64,000 nt of DNA from Clostridia bacterium (GTDB lineage Bacteria > Bacillota > Clostridia > Monoglobales > Firm-18). Below are positions 1 to 9,099 of this stretch, one piece after another (position 1 is the first letter of the stretch; each line of letters starts with the position of its first letter). The stretch spans positions 1 through 64,000 of the forward strand of contig JAFQJA010000019.1 of NCBI GenBank assembly GCA_017397315.1. Reading direction: 5' to 3'. The notes under the pieces are model-generated. The model had not been told where the DNA came from and ran no database searches. It saw nothing but the letters and a program-made list of their open reading frames with translations. The translations under genes were made by a program, and so were the position numbers.

Positions 1-1263
1 GATGTGTTGGTGCGTGTTCATACAACGGAAGAAATATCACAGATAATGAAACTCGCCTGGGACAAGACTATACCTGTAACAATAAGAGGAAGCGGAACCG
101 GTCTTGTGGGTTCGGCAGTTCCCGTAGAGGGAGGTATTCTTCTTGAAACAACCCAGATGAACAAGATAATTGAATTGGACAAAAACAATTTAACTGTTAC
201 TGTAGAACCAGGTGTTTTGTTGATGGAGTTATCGGCTTTTGCGGAAGAAAATGACTTTTTGTATCCGCCTGACCCGGGAGAAAAATCCGCAACTATTGGT
301 GGCAACATTTCAACCAATGCAGGCGGAATGAGGGCTGTAAAATATGGCGTTACAAGAGATTATGTAAGACAACTTACCATTGTTACCCCAGAGGGCGAAG
401 TCTTAGTTCTGGGCGGAAAAGTGGCGAAAAATAGTTCAGGATACAGTTTGAAGGATTTGGTTATAGGCTCAGAGGGCACACTTTGCATTATTACAGAGGC
501 GGTTTTGAAACTTGTGCCGTTGCCAAAGGTTTCTATTAGTTTATTAGTACCTTTCCCGGATATGAAAAGTGCCATTGAGGCAGTACCGCAGATAATACGG
601 TCAAAGGTAACACCTACAGCAATAGAATATATGTCCCGCGACACAATTTTGTTCTCTGAAAGTTATCTGGGCAAGAAATTCCCTGACACTAAAAATGATG
701 CATACATTTTGCTGACTTTTGACGGAAACACTGATGAACAAGTAGAAGAAGATATGAAAAATGTGGCGGAATTATGTCTCCGTATAGGTGCGCTTGATGC
801 ATACATTGTAGATACTGAGGAACGAAAAAAAGCGGTATGGTCTGCAAGGGGAGCGTTTCTAGAGGCTATAAAAGCATCTACAACCGAGATGGACGAATGT
901 GATGTTGTAGTACCTGTTGACAAGGTTGACGATTTTATAAAATTCACTCACGGACTGGCTGAAGAAATGAATGTGAGGATACCAAGTTTTGGTCATGCAG
1001 GTGATGGAAATCTACATGTTTATATATGCCGAGACCAACTTGGTTCGGAAGACTGGGAAGATGTGCTTTCAAAATGCTTTGACAAGATGTACCTTAAAGC
1101 TAAAGAATTAGGCGGTCTGGTATCGGGAGAACACGGCATTGGTTTTGCAAAAAAAGAGTATTTAAAAGAACTGCTTGGAGAAACACCAATTTCTCTTATG
1201 CAGGGAATTAAAAAGGTTTTTGATGAAAAGAATATACTTAATCCCGGAAAAATCTGTTTTTAA
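1..1263 (+). CDS. FAD-binding oxidase, GlcD/lactate dehydrogenase type (5' truncated)
   Basis: The reading frame is open from base 1, so the true start lies outside the window; about 45 N-terminal residues of a typical 460-residue family member are missing. The N-terminal part is a PCMH-type FAD-binding domain with the run [13 protein letters not shown] and the motif [17 protein letters not shown]. The C-terminal part carries the FAD-linked oxidase signature ([13 protein letters not shown], then SGEHGIG) and ends in NPGKICF, as in GlcD and D-lactate dehydrogenases. Such enzymes oxidise 2-hydroxyacids (glycolate, D-lactate, 2-hydroxyglutarate) to 2-oxoacids, often with an ETF partner in Clostridia. 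The substrate cannot be read from the sequence. tmcAL follows within 20 bases, suggesting cotranscription. Confidence 0.9.
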   Translation, partial: DVLVRVHTTEEISQIMKLAWDKTIPVTIRGSGTGLVGSAVPVEGGILLETTQMNKIIELDKNNLTVTVEPGVLLMELSAFAEENDFLYPPDPGEKSATIGGNISTNAGGMRAVKYGVTRDYVRQLTIVTPEGEVLVLGGKVAKNSSGYSLKDLVIGSEGTLCIITEAVLKLVPLPKVSISLLVPFPDMKSAIEAVPQIIRSKVTPTAIEYMSRDTILFSESYLGKKFPDTKNDAYILLTFDGNTDEQVEEDMKNVAELCLRIGALDAYIVDTEERKKAVWSARGAFLEAIKASTTEMDECDVVVPVDKVDDFIKFTHGLAEEMNVRIPSFGHAGDGNLHVYICRDQLGSEDWEDVLSKCFDKMYLKAKELGGLVSGEHGIGFAKKEYLKELLGETPISLMQGIKKVFDEKNILNPGKICF

Positions 1264-1281
1264 TATGAAGAGGCGATAATT

Positions 1282-2448
1282 ATTAAAACTGTAGGAATTG
1301 TTTCGGAATACAACATTTTTCATAACGGACATTTGTATCAGATAGAAAAGACAAAAGAAATCACGAATTGCGAGAACATAGTTGCTGTAATGAGCGGTAA
1401 CTATGTTCAGCGTGGGTCGGTGGCTGTTTGCAACAAATGGGCGAGAGCGGAAATGGCGGTTAAAAACGGAGTTAATCTTGTTATAGAATTGCCATCGGTT
1501 TACAGTTGCCAGACCGCTGAAATATTCGCGAGAGGTGCTGTGGAAATTTTTAATGCCTTAAATATTATTGACGGCATTTCTTTTGGTGTGGAAAATGATA
1601 ACAAAGAAGAAATAATAAAGACCGCTACAGTTTTGAATAATGAAACAACACAATTTAAAGACGAATTGGCAAAGAAACTTGCTATGGGTACAGGTTACCC
1701 CAAAGCAAGACAAATGGCATTAAAAAAGGTTTATGGCATTGATTTGACAGACAGCCCCAACAATATTTTGGCAGTAGAATATGTAAGACAACTGCAAAAA
1801 CTAGGGAGTAATATTGATATAGTGCCAATAAAAAGAAAAGGAAGTTTTCACGACCAAAAGGGAAGCGCCTCTTATATCCGTGAACTTATTAGAGACGGCA
1901 AGGATTTTTCTGGTTTAGTGCCTAAATCAGTTATGGAAATTGTGAAACGAGAAACTGAAAAAGGAACAATGCCTGTTTTTGACACAACATTTTCGCAGGC
2001 ACTTTTATACAAGTTAAGAACAGTGTCTTCTGATGAACTCAAAAGCATTGCTGATATGGCGGAAGGCCTGGAAAACAGAATTACATTTGAGGGTGCAAAA
2101 CAAAACGACTTTGAAAATCTTGTGTCGGCTATAGCAACAAAACGATATTCCAACGCAAGAATAAGACGAATTTTGATGAACATTCTTCTTGGTATCACAA
2201 AAGAGGAAGTGGCTAAAAGTCCGTCGTACATCAGAGTACTTGGTGCAGACAAAAAAGGCTTTGCAATGTTAAAAGAGTTAAAAGACAGGTGCGATTTGCC
2301 TGTGATTATAAAAACGGCAGATGCTAATAATTTCCCGCAATTAGATAATGAGATAAAGCGTTCGTCGGTATACGCTCTGGGATACAAAAACAAAGATGTC
2401 TCTTTGTCTTTACAGGAATATACCGAGGGGGCATATATTTTAAAATAA
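1282..2448 (+). CDS. tmcAL: tRNA(Met) cytidine acetate ligase (TmcAL, formerly YlbM)
   Basis: TmcAL uses acetate and ATP to acetylate the wobble cytidine of elongator tRNA-Met. The product is about 388 residues, matching the family. The HIGH-like nucleotidyl-transfer motif HNGH lies at residues 14-17, followed by AVMSGNYVQRG, NLVIELP and SASYIREL. The start is unusual. The conserved N-terminus (KTVGIVSEYN, then HNGH) lies upstream of the first ATG/GTG/TTG in frame (TTG at 1333, which would delete the catalytic motif). The only codons available after the in-frame stop at 1261 are ATA 1276, ATT 1279 and ATT 1282. A GAGG at 1270-1273 sits 8 bases before ATT 1282, where homologues have their ATG, so I use ATT 1282. 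Confidence 0.88.
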   Translation: MKTVGIVSEYNIFHNGHLYQIEKTKEITNCENIVAVMSGNYVQRGSVAVCNKWARAEMAVKNGVNLVIELPSVYSCQTAEIFARGAVEIFNALNIIDGISFGVENDNKEEIIKTATVLNNETTQFKDELAKKLAMGTGYPKARQMALKKVYGIDLTDSPNNILAVEYVRQLQKLGSNIDIVPIKRKGSFHDQKGSASYIRELIRDGKDFSGLVPKSVMEIVKRETEKGTMPVFDTTFSQALLYKLRTVSSDELKSIADMAEGLENRITFEGAKQNDFENLVSAIATKRYSNARIRRILMNILLGITKEEVAKSPSYIRVLGADKKGFAMLKELKDRCDLPVIIKTADANNFPQLDNEIKRSSVYALGYKNKDVSLSLQEYTEGAYILK

Positions 2449-2462
2449 TTTATAAAAAACTC

Positions 2463-2491
2463 TTGTGTTTTTAAAACTCCTATGGTATAAT
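2463..2491 (+). promoter_or_regulatory. Promoter of the carB leader transcript
   Basis: A -35 box TTGTGT (2463-2468), a 17-base spacer and a perfect -10 TATAAT (2486-2491) follow the tmcAL stop. Transcription would begin near 2498 and give a leader of about 160 nt before carB. No other promoter-like sequence is seen between the leader hairpin and carB. Confidence 0.8.
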
Positions 2492-2525
2492 ATATTGATA
2501 TTTGCGAAATGGGAGGTTAAGGATA

Positions 2526-2591
2526 ATGAAAAAAATGCTAAAGAAAGTTATTTATTTCCTTACAACCCCACTATTTTTATTTTCATTTTAG
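2526..2591 (+). CDS. Putative 21-residue leader peptide upstream of carB
   Basis: A short ORF has a strong ribosome site (GGGAGG, 2511-2516, 9 bases before the ATG). It encodes a lysine-rich start (MKKMLKK) and then a hydrophobic Phe/Leu-rich tail ending in FLFSF. The second half of the coding sequence is strongly T-rich. Its TAG stop (2589-2591) reaches the first bases of the hairpin at 2590-2620, so a ribosome finishing this ORF would mask the hairpin. There are no Arg codons and only one Tyr, so classical arginine attenuation is unlikely. A small membrane peptide is the alternative reading. Whether it is translated is unproven. Confidence 0.5.
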   Translation: MKKMLKKVIYFLTTPLFLFSF

Positions 2592-2625
2592 CGTTCACGA
2601 TTTTTTAATTGTGAGACGCTTTTTT
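2590..2625 (+). terminator. Intrinsic terminator/attenuator in the carB leader
   Basis: A 12-bp stem pairs 2590-2601 with 2608-2620, with one bulged G at 2615 and one G-U pair. The loop is 6 bases and a run of six T follows (2620-2625). It lies inside the carB transcript, between the leader promoter and the carB ribosome site at 2645-2650, so it would set how much transcription reaches carB. Confidence 0.8.
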
Positions 2626-2659
2626 ATTGTGTATTTTTATTAACAGGAGGGAAAAAAGT

Positions 2660-5600
2660 ATGCCGCGTAACAAGGATATTAAAAAAGTAATGGTAATAGG
2701 CTCGGGCCCTATTATTATCGGTCAGGCTGCTGAATTTGACTATGCCGGAACACAAGCGTGCAGGGCTTTGAAAGAAGATGGAATAGAAGTGGTATTGGTT
2801 AACTCTAACCCTGCTACTATTATGACAGACAGTGTAATGGCTGATGAAATTTATATCGAACCTTTAAATTTAGATACGGTTAAAAGAATTATAGAAAAGG
2901 AAAAGCCGGACAGCCTTTTGTCAACTTTAGGAGGACAAACAGGTCTTACATTATCGATGCAGTTGGCAAAGGAAGGTTTTTTGGAAAAGCATGGCGTTAA
3001 ATTGTTAGGTGCCAACCCCGAAACTATTGACAAAGCAGAGGACAGACAGTTGTTCAAGGATGCTATGATGGGCATAGACATTCCGGTTATTCCGTCAAAA
3101 GTTGTAACAGACATTGAAAGCGCGTTGGAATTTGCAAATGAGATAAAATACCCCGTTGTAGTCAGACCTGCTTTTACATTGGGCGGTACAGGCGGCGGTA
3201 TAGTTTATAACGACGAAGAACTTTACGAAATAGGTACAAACGGTTTAAGACTGTCGCCTATTACTCAGGTTTTGATTGAAAAATGTGTCTCCGGCTGGAA
3301 AGAAATAGAATTTGAAGTAATGCGCGACAGAAAAGGAAATGCAATTATTGTGTGCGATATGGAAAATGTGGACCCTGTTGGTGTACACACAGGAGACAGT
3401 ATTGTTGTTGCACCTTGTATGACTTTGTCAAAAGAAGAATATACAATGCTTAAAACTGCCGCTATAAAAATAGTTAATTCGTTAGGCGTTGAGGGTGGTT
3501 GCAACTGTCAGTTTGCTTTGCACCCCACAAGCCACGAATATGCAGTTATAGAAGTTAACCCACGAGTTAGCCGTTCTTCTGCTCTTGCATCAAAAGCAAC
3601 AGGTTATCCTATTGCTAAAATTGCCGCAAAAGTCGCAATCGGTTATTCATTAGATGAAATTAAAAATGATGCAAATGGTACATCTTCTGCATTTTTTGAG
3701 CCACAAGTTGACTATGTAGTTGTAAAATTCCCTAAATGGCCTTTCGATAAATTTGTGTATGCTAAAAGACTTTTGGGTACACAGATGAAAGCCACAGGCG
3801 AAGTAATGGCAATAGGTATGAGTTTTGAACAAGCCCTTTTAAAAGCGGTAAGAGGTGCAGAAATAGGTCTTGACGATATGAATTACAAAGTTTTCAAACC
3901 CCTTACTGACAAAGAAATTATGGACCGTGTTGCAACTTGCGACGACCAGAGAATATTTGCAGTTTTTGAAGCAATTAAAAGAGGAATTGAACTTTCAGAT
4001 ATTTATGACATTACAAAAATTGACACATGGTTTTTACAAAAACTTAAAAACCTTGCGGAAATGGAACACGAACTTGAAAATAACCAACTATCAAAAGAAC
4101 TGTATTATAAAGCAAAAAAACTCGGTTATACCGACAAGTCTATAACGAATATATCAAAAAGTCAGGTGCCTTGCCGTATTCCGTTGTCTTACAGAATGGT
4201 TGACACCTGTGCAAAAGAATTCTCTGCAGACACACCGTATTTCTATTCTGCAATAGACTGCGAAAATGATGCACAAAGATTTATTGATAAAAAAGGCGAC
4301 AAACAGACTGTTGTTGTATTTGGTTCAGGGCCTATAAGAATAGGACAAGGTATTGAGTTTGACTACTCATGCGTACAATGTGTGTGGACACTTAAGAAAA
4401 TGGGCTACGATGTTGTAATTGTAAACAACAATCCCGAAACTGTTTCAACAGACTTTGACACCGCAAACAGACTTTACTTTGAGCCGTTGACACCCGAAGA
4501 TGTTATGAATATATTAGAAGTTGAAAAACCTTATGGTGTGGTAGTTGCATTTGGCGGACAAACAGCAATAAAACTAACCAACTTCTTAACAGAAAAAGGT
4601 GTTAAAATACTTGGTACTCAAGCAGACAGTATTGACGCTGCAGAAGACAGAGAGCGTTTTGACGCACTTTTGGAAAGATTAAAAATCAAGCGTCCTGTAG
4701 GCGATACCGTAATGACAATGGAGGAAGCGTTGGAAGTTGCACAGCGTATCGGCTATCCTGTGCTTTTAAGACCGTCTTATGTATTAGGCGGACAAAATAT
4801 GATTATTGCATTTAGCGAAGCGGATGTTAAAGAATATATGAAGATAATTCTTTCTAACAACATTGAAAACCCTGTTTTGATTGACAAATATTTAATGGGT
4901 ACAGAACTTGAAGTAGATGCAATAAGTGATGGGGAAGATGTTCTTGTTCCCGGTATTATGGAACATATTGAAAGAGCAGGTATTCATTCGGGCGACTCTA
5001 TTGCAGTATATCCTGCGTGGAATATCAGTAACAGAATAAGAGAAAAACTAATCGACCATACAAAAGAACTTGCACTGGCACTTAAAACAAAGGGCCTTAT
5101 CAACATCCAGTATCTTGTATATGAGGACGAAATTTATGTAATTGAGGTTAATCCGCGTTCTTCAAGAACAATACCTTATATAAGCAAGGTAACTGGTGTT
5201 CCAATGGTAGAACTTGCCACAAAAACAGCCATCGGATACAAATTATCAGATTTGGGATACGGTACAGGTTTATATAAAGAATCGCAATATGTGGCAGTTA
5301 AAGTACCTGTATTTTCCTTCGAAAAACTTATAGATGTTGATGTTCACTTAGGACCTGAAATGAAATCAACAGGCGAAGTTCTGGGTGTGGGAAAAACATT
5401 AAGAGAAGCTCTTTACAAAGGTTTGAGTGCCGCAGGATACAGCCTTAAGAAAAACGGTGGCGTGTTGTTTACCATAAGAGATACAGACAAACCGGAAATG
5501 ATTGCAACAGCTAAAAAGTTCAAGGAACTTAATTTTACTATTTACGCAACAGAGGGTACTGCAAAAACATTAAGAGAAAATGGCATTGAAGTAATAACAA

Positions 5601-5860
5601 CATACAAAATACATCAGAACCCCAACGACAACATTGTAAATCTTCTTGAAAGCGGAGTTATTGACTATGTAATTTCTACTTCGTCTAAAGGAAGAATACC
5701 AACATACGACAATGTTAAAATCAGACGAAAAGCGGTAGAATTAAGTATTCCGTGCTTAACTTCTATTGATACAGCAAATGCTATTGTAGATAGTTTAAAC
5801 AGCGGATATTCACTTTACACAACAGAAATCGTGGATATAAACAAGATTGTGAAAAGATAA
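2660..5860 (+). CDS. carB: Carbamoyl-phosphate synthase large subunit
   Basis: CarB makes carbamoyl phosphate from bicarbonate, two ATP and ammonia channelled from CarA, feeding pyrimidine and arginine synthesis. The 1066-residue length is standard. Each of the two homologous halves has an ATP-grasp core. The first opens with VMVIGSGPIIIGQAAEFDYAG and carries RPAFTLGGTGGG. The second carries VVVFGSGPIRIGQGIEFDYS and RPSYVLGGQNM. A C-terminal MGS-like regulatory domain follows, with ATEGTAKTLRENGI. The start is ATG 2660, 9 bases after AGGAGGG; an upstream in-frame GTG is not preceded by a ribosome site. carA is not adjacent, which is unusual. Expression is probably set by the leader hairpin just upstream. 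Confidence 0.97.
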   Translation: MPRNKDIKKVMVIGSGPIIIGQAAEFDYAGTQACRALKEDGIEVVLVNSNPATIMTDSVMADEIYIEPLNLDTVKRIIEKEKPDSLLSTLGGQTGLTLSMQLAKEGFLEKHGVKLLGANPETIDKAEDRQLFKDAMMGIDIPVIPSKVVTDIESALEFANEIKYPVVVRPAFTLGGTGGGIVYNDEELYEIGTNGLRLSPITQVLIEKCVSGWKEIEFEVMRDRKGNAIIVCDMENVDPVGVHTGDSIVVAPCMTLSKEEYTMLKTAAIKIVNSLGVEGGCNCQFALHPTSHEYAVIEVNPRVSRSSALASKATGYPIAKIAAKVAIGYSLDEIKNDANGTSSAFFEPQVDYVVVKFPKWPFDKFVYAKRLLGTQMKATGEVMAIGMSFEQALLKAVRGAEIGLDDMNYKVFKPLTDKEIMDRVATCDDQRIFAVFEAIKRGIELSDIYDITKIDTWFLQKLKNLAEMEHELENNQLSKELYYKAKKLGYTDKSITNISKSQVPCRIPLSYRMVDTCAKEFSADTPYFYSAIDCENDAQRFIDKKGDKQTVVVFGSGPIRIGQGIEFDYSCVQCVWTLKKMGYDVVIVNNNPETVSTDFDTANRLYFEPLTPEDVMNILEVEKPYGVVVAFGGQTAIKLTNFLTEKGVKILGTQADSIDAAEDRERFDALLERLKIKRPVGDTVMTMEEALEVAQRIGYPVLLRPSYVLGGQNMIIAFSEADVKEYMKIILSNNIENPVLIDKYLMGTELEVDAISDGEDVLVPGIMEHIERAGIHSGDSIAVYPAWNISNRIREKLIDHTKELALALKTKGLINIQYLVYEDEIYVIEVNPRSSRTIPYISKVTGVPMVELATKTAIGYKLSDLGYGTGLYKESQYVAVKVPVFSFEKLIDVDVHLGPEMKSTGEVLGVGKTLREALYKGLSAAGYSLKKNGGVLFTIRDTDKPEMIATAKKFKELNFTIYATEGTAKTLRENGIEVITTYKIHQNPNDNIVNLLESGVIDYVISTSSKGRIPTYDNVKIRRKAVELSIPCLTSIDTANAIVDSLNSGYSLYTTEIVDINKIVKR

Positions 5861-5863
5861 TAA

Positions 5864-5897
5864 AAAAAGACCTGTATCTTATGATACAGGTCTTTTT
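5864..5897. terminator. Bidirectional terminator between carB and wecB
   Basis: A perfect 15-bp inverted repeat (5864-5878 with 5883-5897) has a 4-base TTAT loop. It has an A-run on the left and a T-run on the right, so it works for the convergent carB (+) and wecB (-) transcripts. Confidence 0.93.
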
Positions 5898-5898
5898 A

Positions 5899-7038
5899 TT
5901 ATAAATCTTTTGGTCTTTCGCCCATTCCGAAACGGTACAAAATTGCTTCTGCAATTCTTTTTGAGGCTTTGCCATCGCCGTAAGGGTTTACGGCATTAGC
6001 CATTTTGTTATACTCGTTTTTATCTGTAAGCAAAGTACAAGCCATATTATAAATAGTGTCTTCGTCAATTCCTGCAAGTTTTACAGTGCCCGCCTCTATT
6101 GCCTCGGGGCGTTCTGTTTCATTTCTTAAAACAAGTACCGGTTTGCCAAGAGACGGTGCTTCTTCCTGCAAACCGCCCGAATCAGTCATAATCATATAAC
6201 TTCTGTCCATAGCGTTATGCAGGTCGTTAACATCAACAGGGTCTATAAGTTTAATTCTTTCGTGTCCGCCTAAAATTTTATTTACAACTTCACGCACCGC
6301 AGGATTTAAATGAACCGGATACACGACGGACACATCCTGGAATGTATCAACTATTCTTCTTATGGCGTTACAGATATTATGTAACGGTTGACCTAAATTT
6401 TCTCGTCTGTGAGCTGTTACCAGTATAACCCTTGAATTTTTAAAATCTATTTGTTTAAGACTGTTGCAGAATATATGGTTTTCACTTACCGTTGTTGCCA
6501 TAGCATCAATTACAGTGTTGCCGGTAATAAAAATATCTTCGTCTTTAATATTTTCGTTAAGCAAGTTCTGTCTGTTTGATTTGGTGGGTGAGAAGTGCAT
6601 TTCTGCAATTCTTCCCGTTAAGTTTCTGTTCATTTCTTCGGGGAACGGAGAGTATTTGTCGAAAGTTCTTAGTCCTGCTTCTACATGTCCCACAGGCACC
6701 TGATTATAAAATCCCGCAAGAGCACCGACAAAAGAAGTGGTAGTATCACCGTGTACTAAAACTATATCGGGTTTTGCTTCTTTTATTACATCGTCAAGAC
6801 CTTCCAATGCACTTGTCGTGATTGTGGTTAGGGTTTGGCGTTGTTTCATAATATCCAAATCATAGTCAGGTTTTATATTGAATATATCAAGGACCTGGTC
6901 AAGCATTTGTCTGTGCTGAGCAGTTACGCAAACGATTGACTGGATTTGTTCGTGTTTTTCAAGTTCCAGAACAAGGGGAGCCATTTTTATAGCCTCCGGT
7001 CTTGTACCGAAAACGGACATAACCTTAATTTTCTTCAT
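5899..7038 (-). CDS. wecB: UDP-N-acetylglucosamine 2-epimerase (non-hydrolysing)
   Basis: This enzyme interconverts UDP-GlcNAc and UDP-ManNAc for wall teichoic acid or surface polysaccharide synthesis in the cytoplasm. The 379-residue product starts MKKIKVMSVFGTRPEAIKMAP and carries VHGDTTT, HVEAGLRT, the stretch PFPEEMNR and MTDSGGLQEEAP, all hallmarks of the WecB/MnaA fold. The open frame extends about 24 codons further upstream, but the homologous start is ATG 7038. The start overlaps the end of wecA by 14 bases, pointing to translational coupling. It is the last gene of the leftward operon and ends at the bidirectional terminator. Confidence 0.95.
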   Translation of the reverse strand: MKKIKVMSVFGTRPEAIKMAPLVLELEKHEQIQSIVCVTAQHRQMLDQVLDIFNIKPDYDLDIMKQRQTLTTITTSALEGLDDVIKEAKPDIVLVHGDTTTSFVGALAGFYNQVPVGHVEAGLRTFDKYSPFPEEMNRNLTGRIAEMHFSPTKSNRQNLLNENIKDEDIFITGNTVIDAMATTVSENHIFCNSLKQIDFKNSRVILVTAHRRENLGQPLHNICNAIRRIVDTFQDVSVVYPVHLNPAVREVVNKILGGHERIKLIDPVDVNDLHNAMDRSYMIMTDSGGLQEEAPSLGKPVLVLRNETERPEAIEAGTVKLAGIDEDTIYNMACTLLTDKNEYNKMANAVNPYGDGKASKRIAEAILYRFGMGERPKDL

Positions 7039-8089
7039 TGTATTCGTTCCTTTCTCTGTTGCGTATAGAAAGAGTTTTAATTCCGCACAAAAGCAGTAAC
7101 AAAATAGCAAAAATAAATATAAATGCTCTTTCCCAACCGCTTAATATGATTACAACTGCGCTTAAAGACAAAAGTGCACTTGCAATACAGAGGATTGAAA
7201 CGGACTGACTTTGATTAAAGCCCATATCAATTAGTCTGTGGTGCAAATGTCCTCTGTCGGGATGCATGGGCGACTGTCCTTTTAAAACTCGCCGTATAAT
7301 TGCAAAACTTGTATCAAAAATCGGCAAAGCAAGAATTAAAAACGGTACACTTACGGAAATTGCAGCGTAACCTTTAAACAATCCCATTACACTTATGCTT
7401 CCGAATACAAAGCCTAAGAAAGTTGCACCCGCATCACCCATAAAAATAGATGCGGGGTGTTTATTAAATGGTAAAAAACCAAAACAAGCACCTGCAATTG
7501 ATGCAGACAAAATAGCAAGGTTGGTTTCACCTGTTAATAGCGCTACTGTAGACAACGAAATTGCAGAAATAGAGGAAATGCTTACCGAAAGACCGTCAAG
7601 ACCGTCAATTAAGTTAAAAGCATTTGTTACGCCTACAATCCAGAAAACAGTTAGGGGTACTGACCACATGCCAAGAGAAATGTATTGAGCCTCCTGCCAG
7701 AAAAACGGATTGGTAAGGTGGTCTATTTTTACTCCATGCATAACTACCAGAAGTGCTGCACCTATTTGTATCAAAAACTTTAGGATTGCAGGCAAGTCCA
7801 AAATGTCATCTAAAACTCCAAGCGAAACAATTATTACCGCGCCTAAAAGCACGCCCATTAACTGACTGTTTATATCGCAAAAACAAAGGATTGAAATAAG
7901 CGCACCGTAAAAGATTGCAACACCGCCTATTGTGGGTATTGCTTTTTTATGCATTCTGCGTTCATCTTTTGGAATATCAACTGCACCGATTCTAAATGCC
8001 AATGTCTTTACAATAGGTGTAGATGCGTAAGATACCGCGAAAGAAACCGCGATAGCAAACAATAATCGTAATACTATATCTAAAATCAT
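7025..8089 (-). CDS. wecA: Undecaprenyl-phosphate GlcNAc-1-phosphate transferase (TagO/WecA family)
   Basis: This integral membrane enzyme transfers GlcNAc-1-phosphate from UDP-GlcNAc to undecaprenyl phosphate, the first step in wall teichoic acid or polysaccharide linkage units. The 354-residue protein has about ten hydrophobic segments and the family motifs in order: DIPKDERRMHKK (38-49), DDILDLP (94-100), LIDGLDG (160-166), FMGDAGATFLG and the cytoplasmic HPDRGHLHHRL loop. The start ATG 8089 is preceded by GGGAGAAA. It overlaps wecB and follows trpS by 14 bases. Pairing with wecB suggests a ManNAc-containing linkage unit. Confidence 0.93.
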   Translation of the reverse strand: MILDIVLRLLFAIAVSFAVSYASTPIVKTLAFRIGAVDIPKDERRMHKKAIPTIGGVAIFYGALISILCFCDINSQLMGVLLGAVIIVSLGVLDDILDLPAILKFLIQIGAALLVVMHGVKIDHLTNPFFWQEAQYISLGMWSVPLTVFWIVGVTNAFNLIDGLDGLSVSISSISAISLSTVALLTGETNLAILSASIAGACFGFLPFNKHPASIFMGDAGATFLGFVFGSISVMGLFKGYAAISVSVPFLILALPIFDTSFAIIRRVLKGQSPMHPDRGHLHHRLIDMGFNQSQSVSILCIASALLSLSAVVIILSGWERAFIFIFAILLLLLCGIKTLSIRNRERNEYNEEN

Positions 8090-8103
8090 ATATTTTCTCC
8101 CAT

Positions 8104-9099
8104 TTATCTTTCGGTGAAACCGACTTTCTTATAAACTTTTCGTAAAGTCTTGTATGCAACATGGGCTGCTTTTTCTGCACCATTTTCATACACGCTCTTT
8201 AAATATGCTTTGTCTTGTGATAGTTTATTGAATTTATCCTGAAGAGGTGCTAATGCGTCAGCAACTGTTTCTGCTACTGCAAGTTTGAATTCTCCGTAAC
8301 CTTTGCCCTGAAATTCCAAAACAGCTTCGTCTATTGTTTTGTTTGTAACTGCACTGTAAATGGAAAGCAAATTATTGATGCCGTCTTTGCCCTCTCTGTA
8401 TGCAATTTCCCCATCACTGTCAGTTACGGCTTTTTTGAATTTGCGGATAATTGTATCTTTGTCGTCAAGAATAGCAATGTAACCGTTGGGGTTGGGGTCG
8501 GATTTACTCATTTTTGCTGTAGGCTCTGCAAGGCTCATAATTCTTGCCCCCACTTTTCCGATATATGGTTCCGGCATAGTAAACACATCACCGTATACAT
8601 TGTTAAATCTGTTGGCAATATCTCTTGTGATTTCAAGATGCTGTAACTGGTCGTGCCCGACAGGAACAAGATTTGCCTGATACAGCAAAATGTCTGCCGC
8701 CATTAAAACAGGGTATGTGAAAAGACCGCTGTTTATATTATCTGCGTGTTTGGCAGATTTATCCTTAAATTGCGTCATTCTTTGAAGTTCGCCCATATAA
8801 GTATAGCAATTTAGTATCCAGTTAAGTTCTGCGTGTGCAGAAACATGGCTTTGGAAAAATAATGTGCTTCTATCAGGGTCAATTCCGCTTGCAAGATAGA
8901 TTGTAAAAATCTCCATTGCTCTTTTACGAAATTGTGCAGGGTCTTGTCTTACTGTAATAGAGTGTAAATCTGCAACACAATAAAAGCAGTCATAATCATC
9001 CTGCAACTTACTCCAGTTTCTTAATGCGCCGATGTAGTTGCCAAGTGTAAGAAGTCCGCTTGCCTGAATAGCACTTAAAATTCTTTTTTTGTCATCCAT
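8104..9099 (-). CDS. trpS: Tryptophanyl-tRNA synthetase
   Basis: TrpS charges tRNA-Trp. The 331-residue length and motifs fit a class Ic synthetase of the bacterial type: the HIGH-equivalent TLGNYIGA (residues 18-25), DLHSIT (45-50), GHDQLQHLE (148-156) and KMSKS (196-200). The ATG at 9099 overlaps the upstream aminotransferase stop by 8 bases. wecA begins 14 bases after its own stop, so trpS sits inside a four-gene leftward operon. No T-box leader is present because the gene has no untranslated region of its own. Confidence 0.96.
   Translation of the reverse strand: MDDKKRILSAIQASGLLTLGNYIGALRNWSKLQDDYDCFYCVADLHSITVRQDPAQFRKRAMEIFTIYLASGIDPDRSTLFFQSHVSAHAELNWILNCYTYMGELQRMTQFKDKSAKHADNINSGLFTYPVLMAADILLYQANLVPVGHDQLQHLEITRDIANRFNNVYGDVFTMPEPYIGKVGARIMSLAEPTAKMSKSDPNPNGYIAILDDKDTIIRKFKKAVTDSDGEIAYREGKDGINNLLSIYSAVTNKTIDEAVLEFQGKGYGEFKLAVAETVADALAPLQDKFNKLSQDKAYLKSVYENGAEKAAHVAYKTLRKVYKKVGFTER

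Noticed and set aside
3927-4145. Overlapping plus-strand ORF inside carB
   Set aside because: It lies wholly within conserved carB coding sequence, with no ribosome site and low-complexity product.
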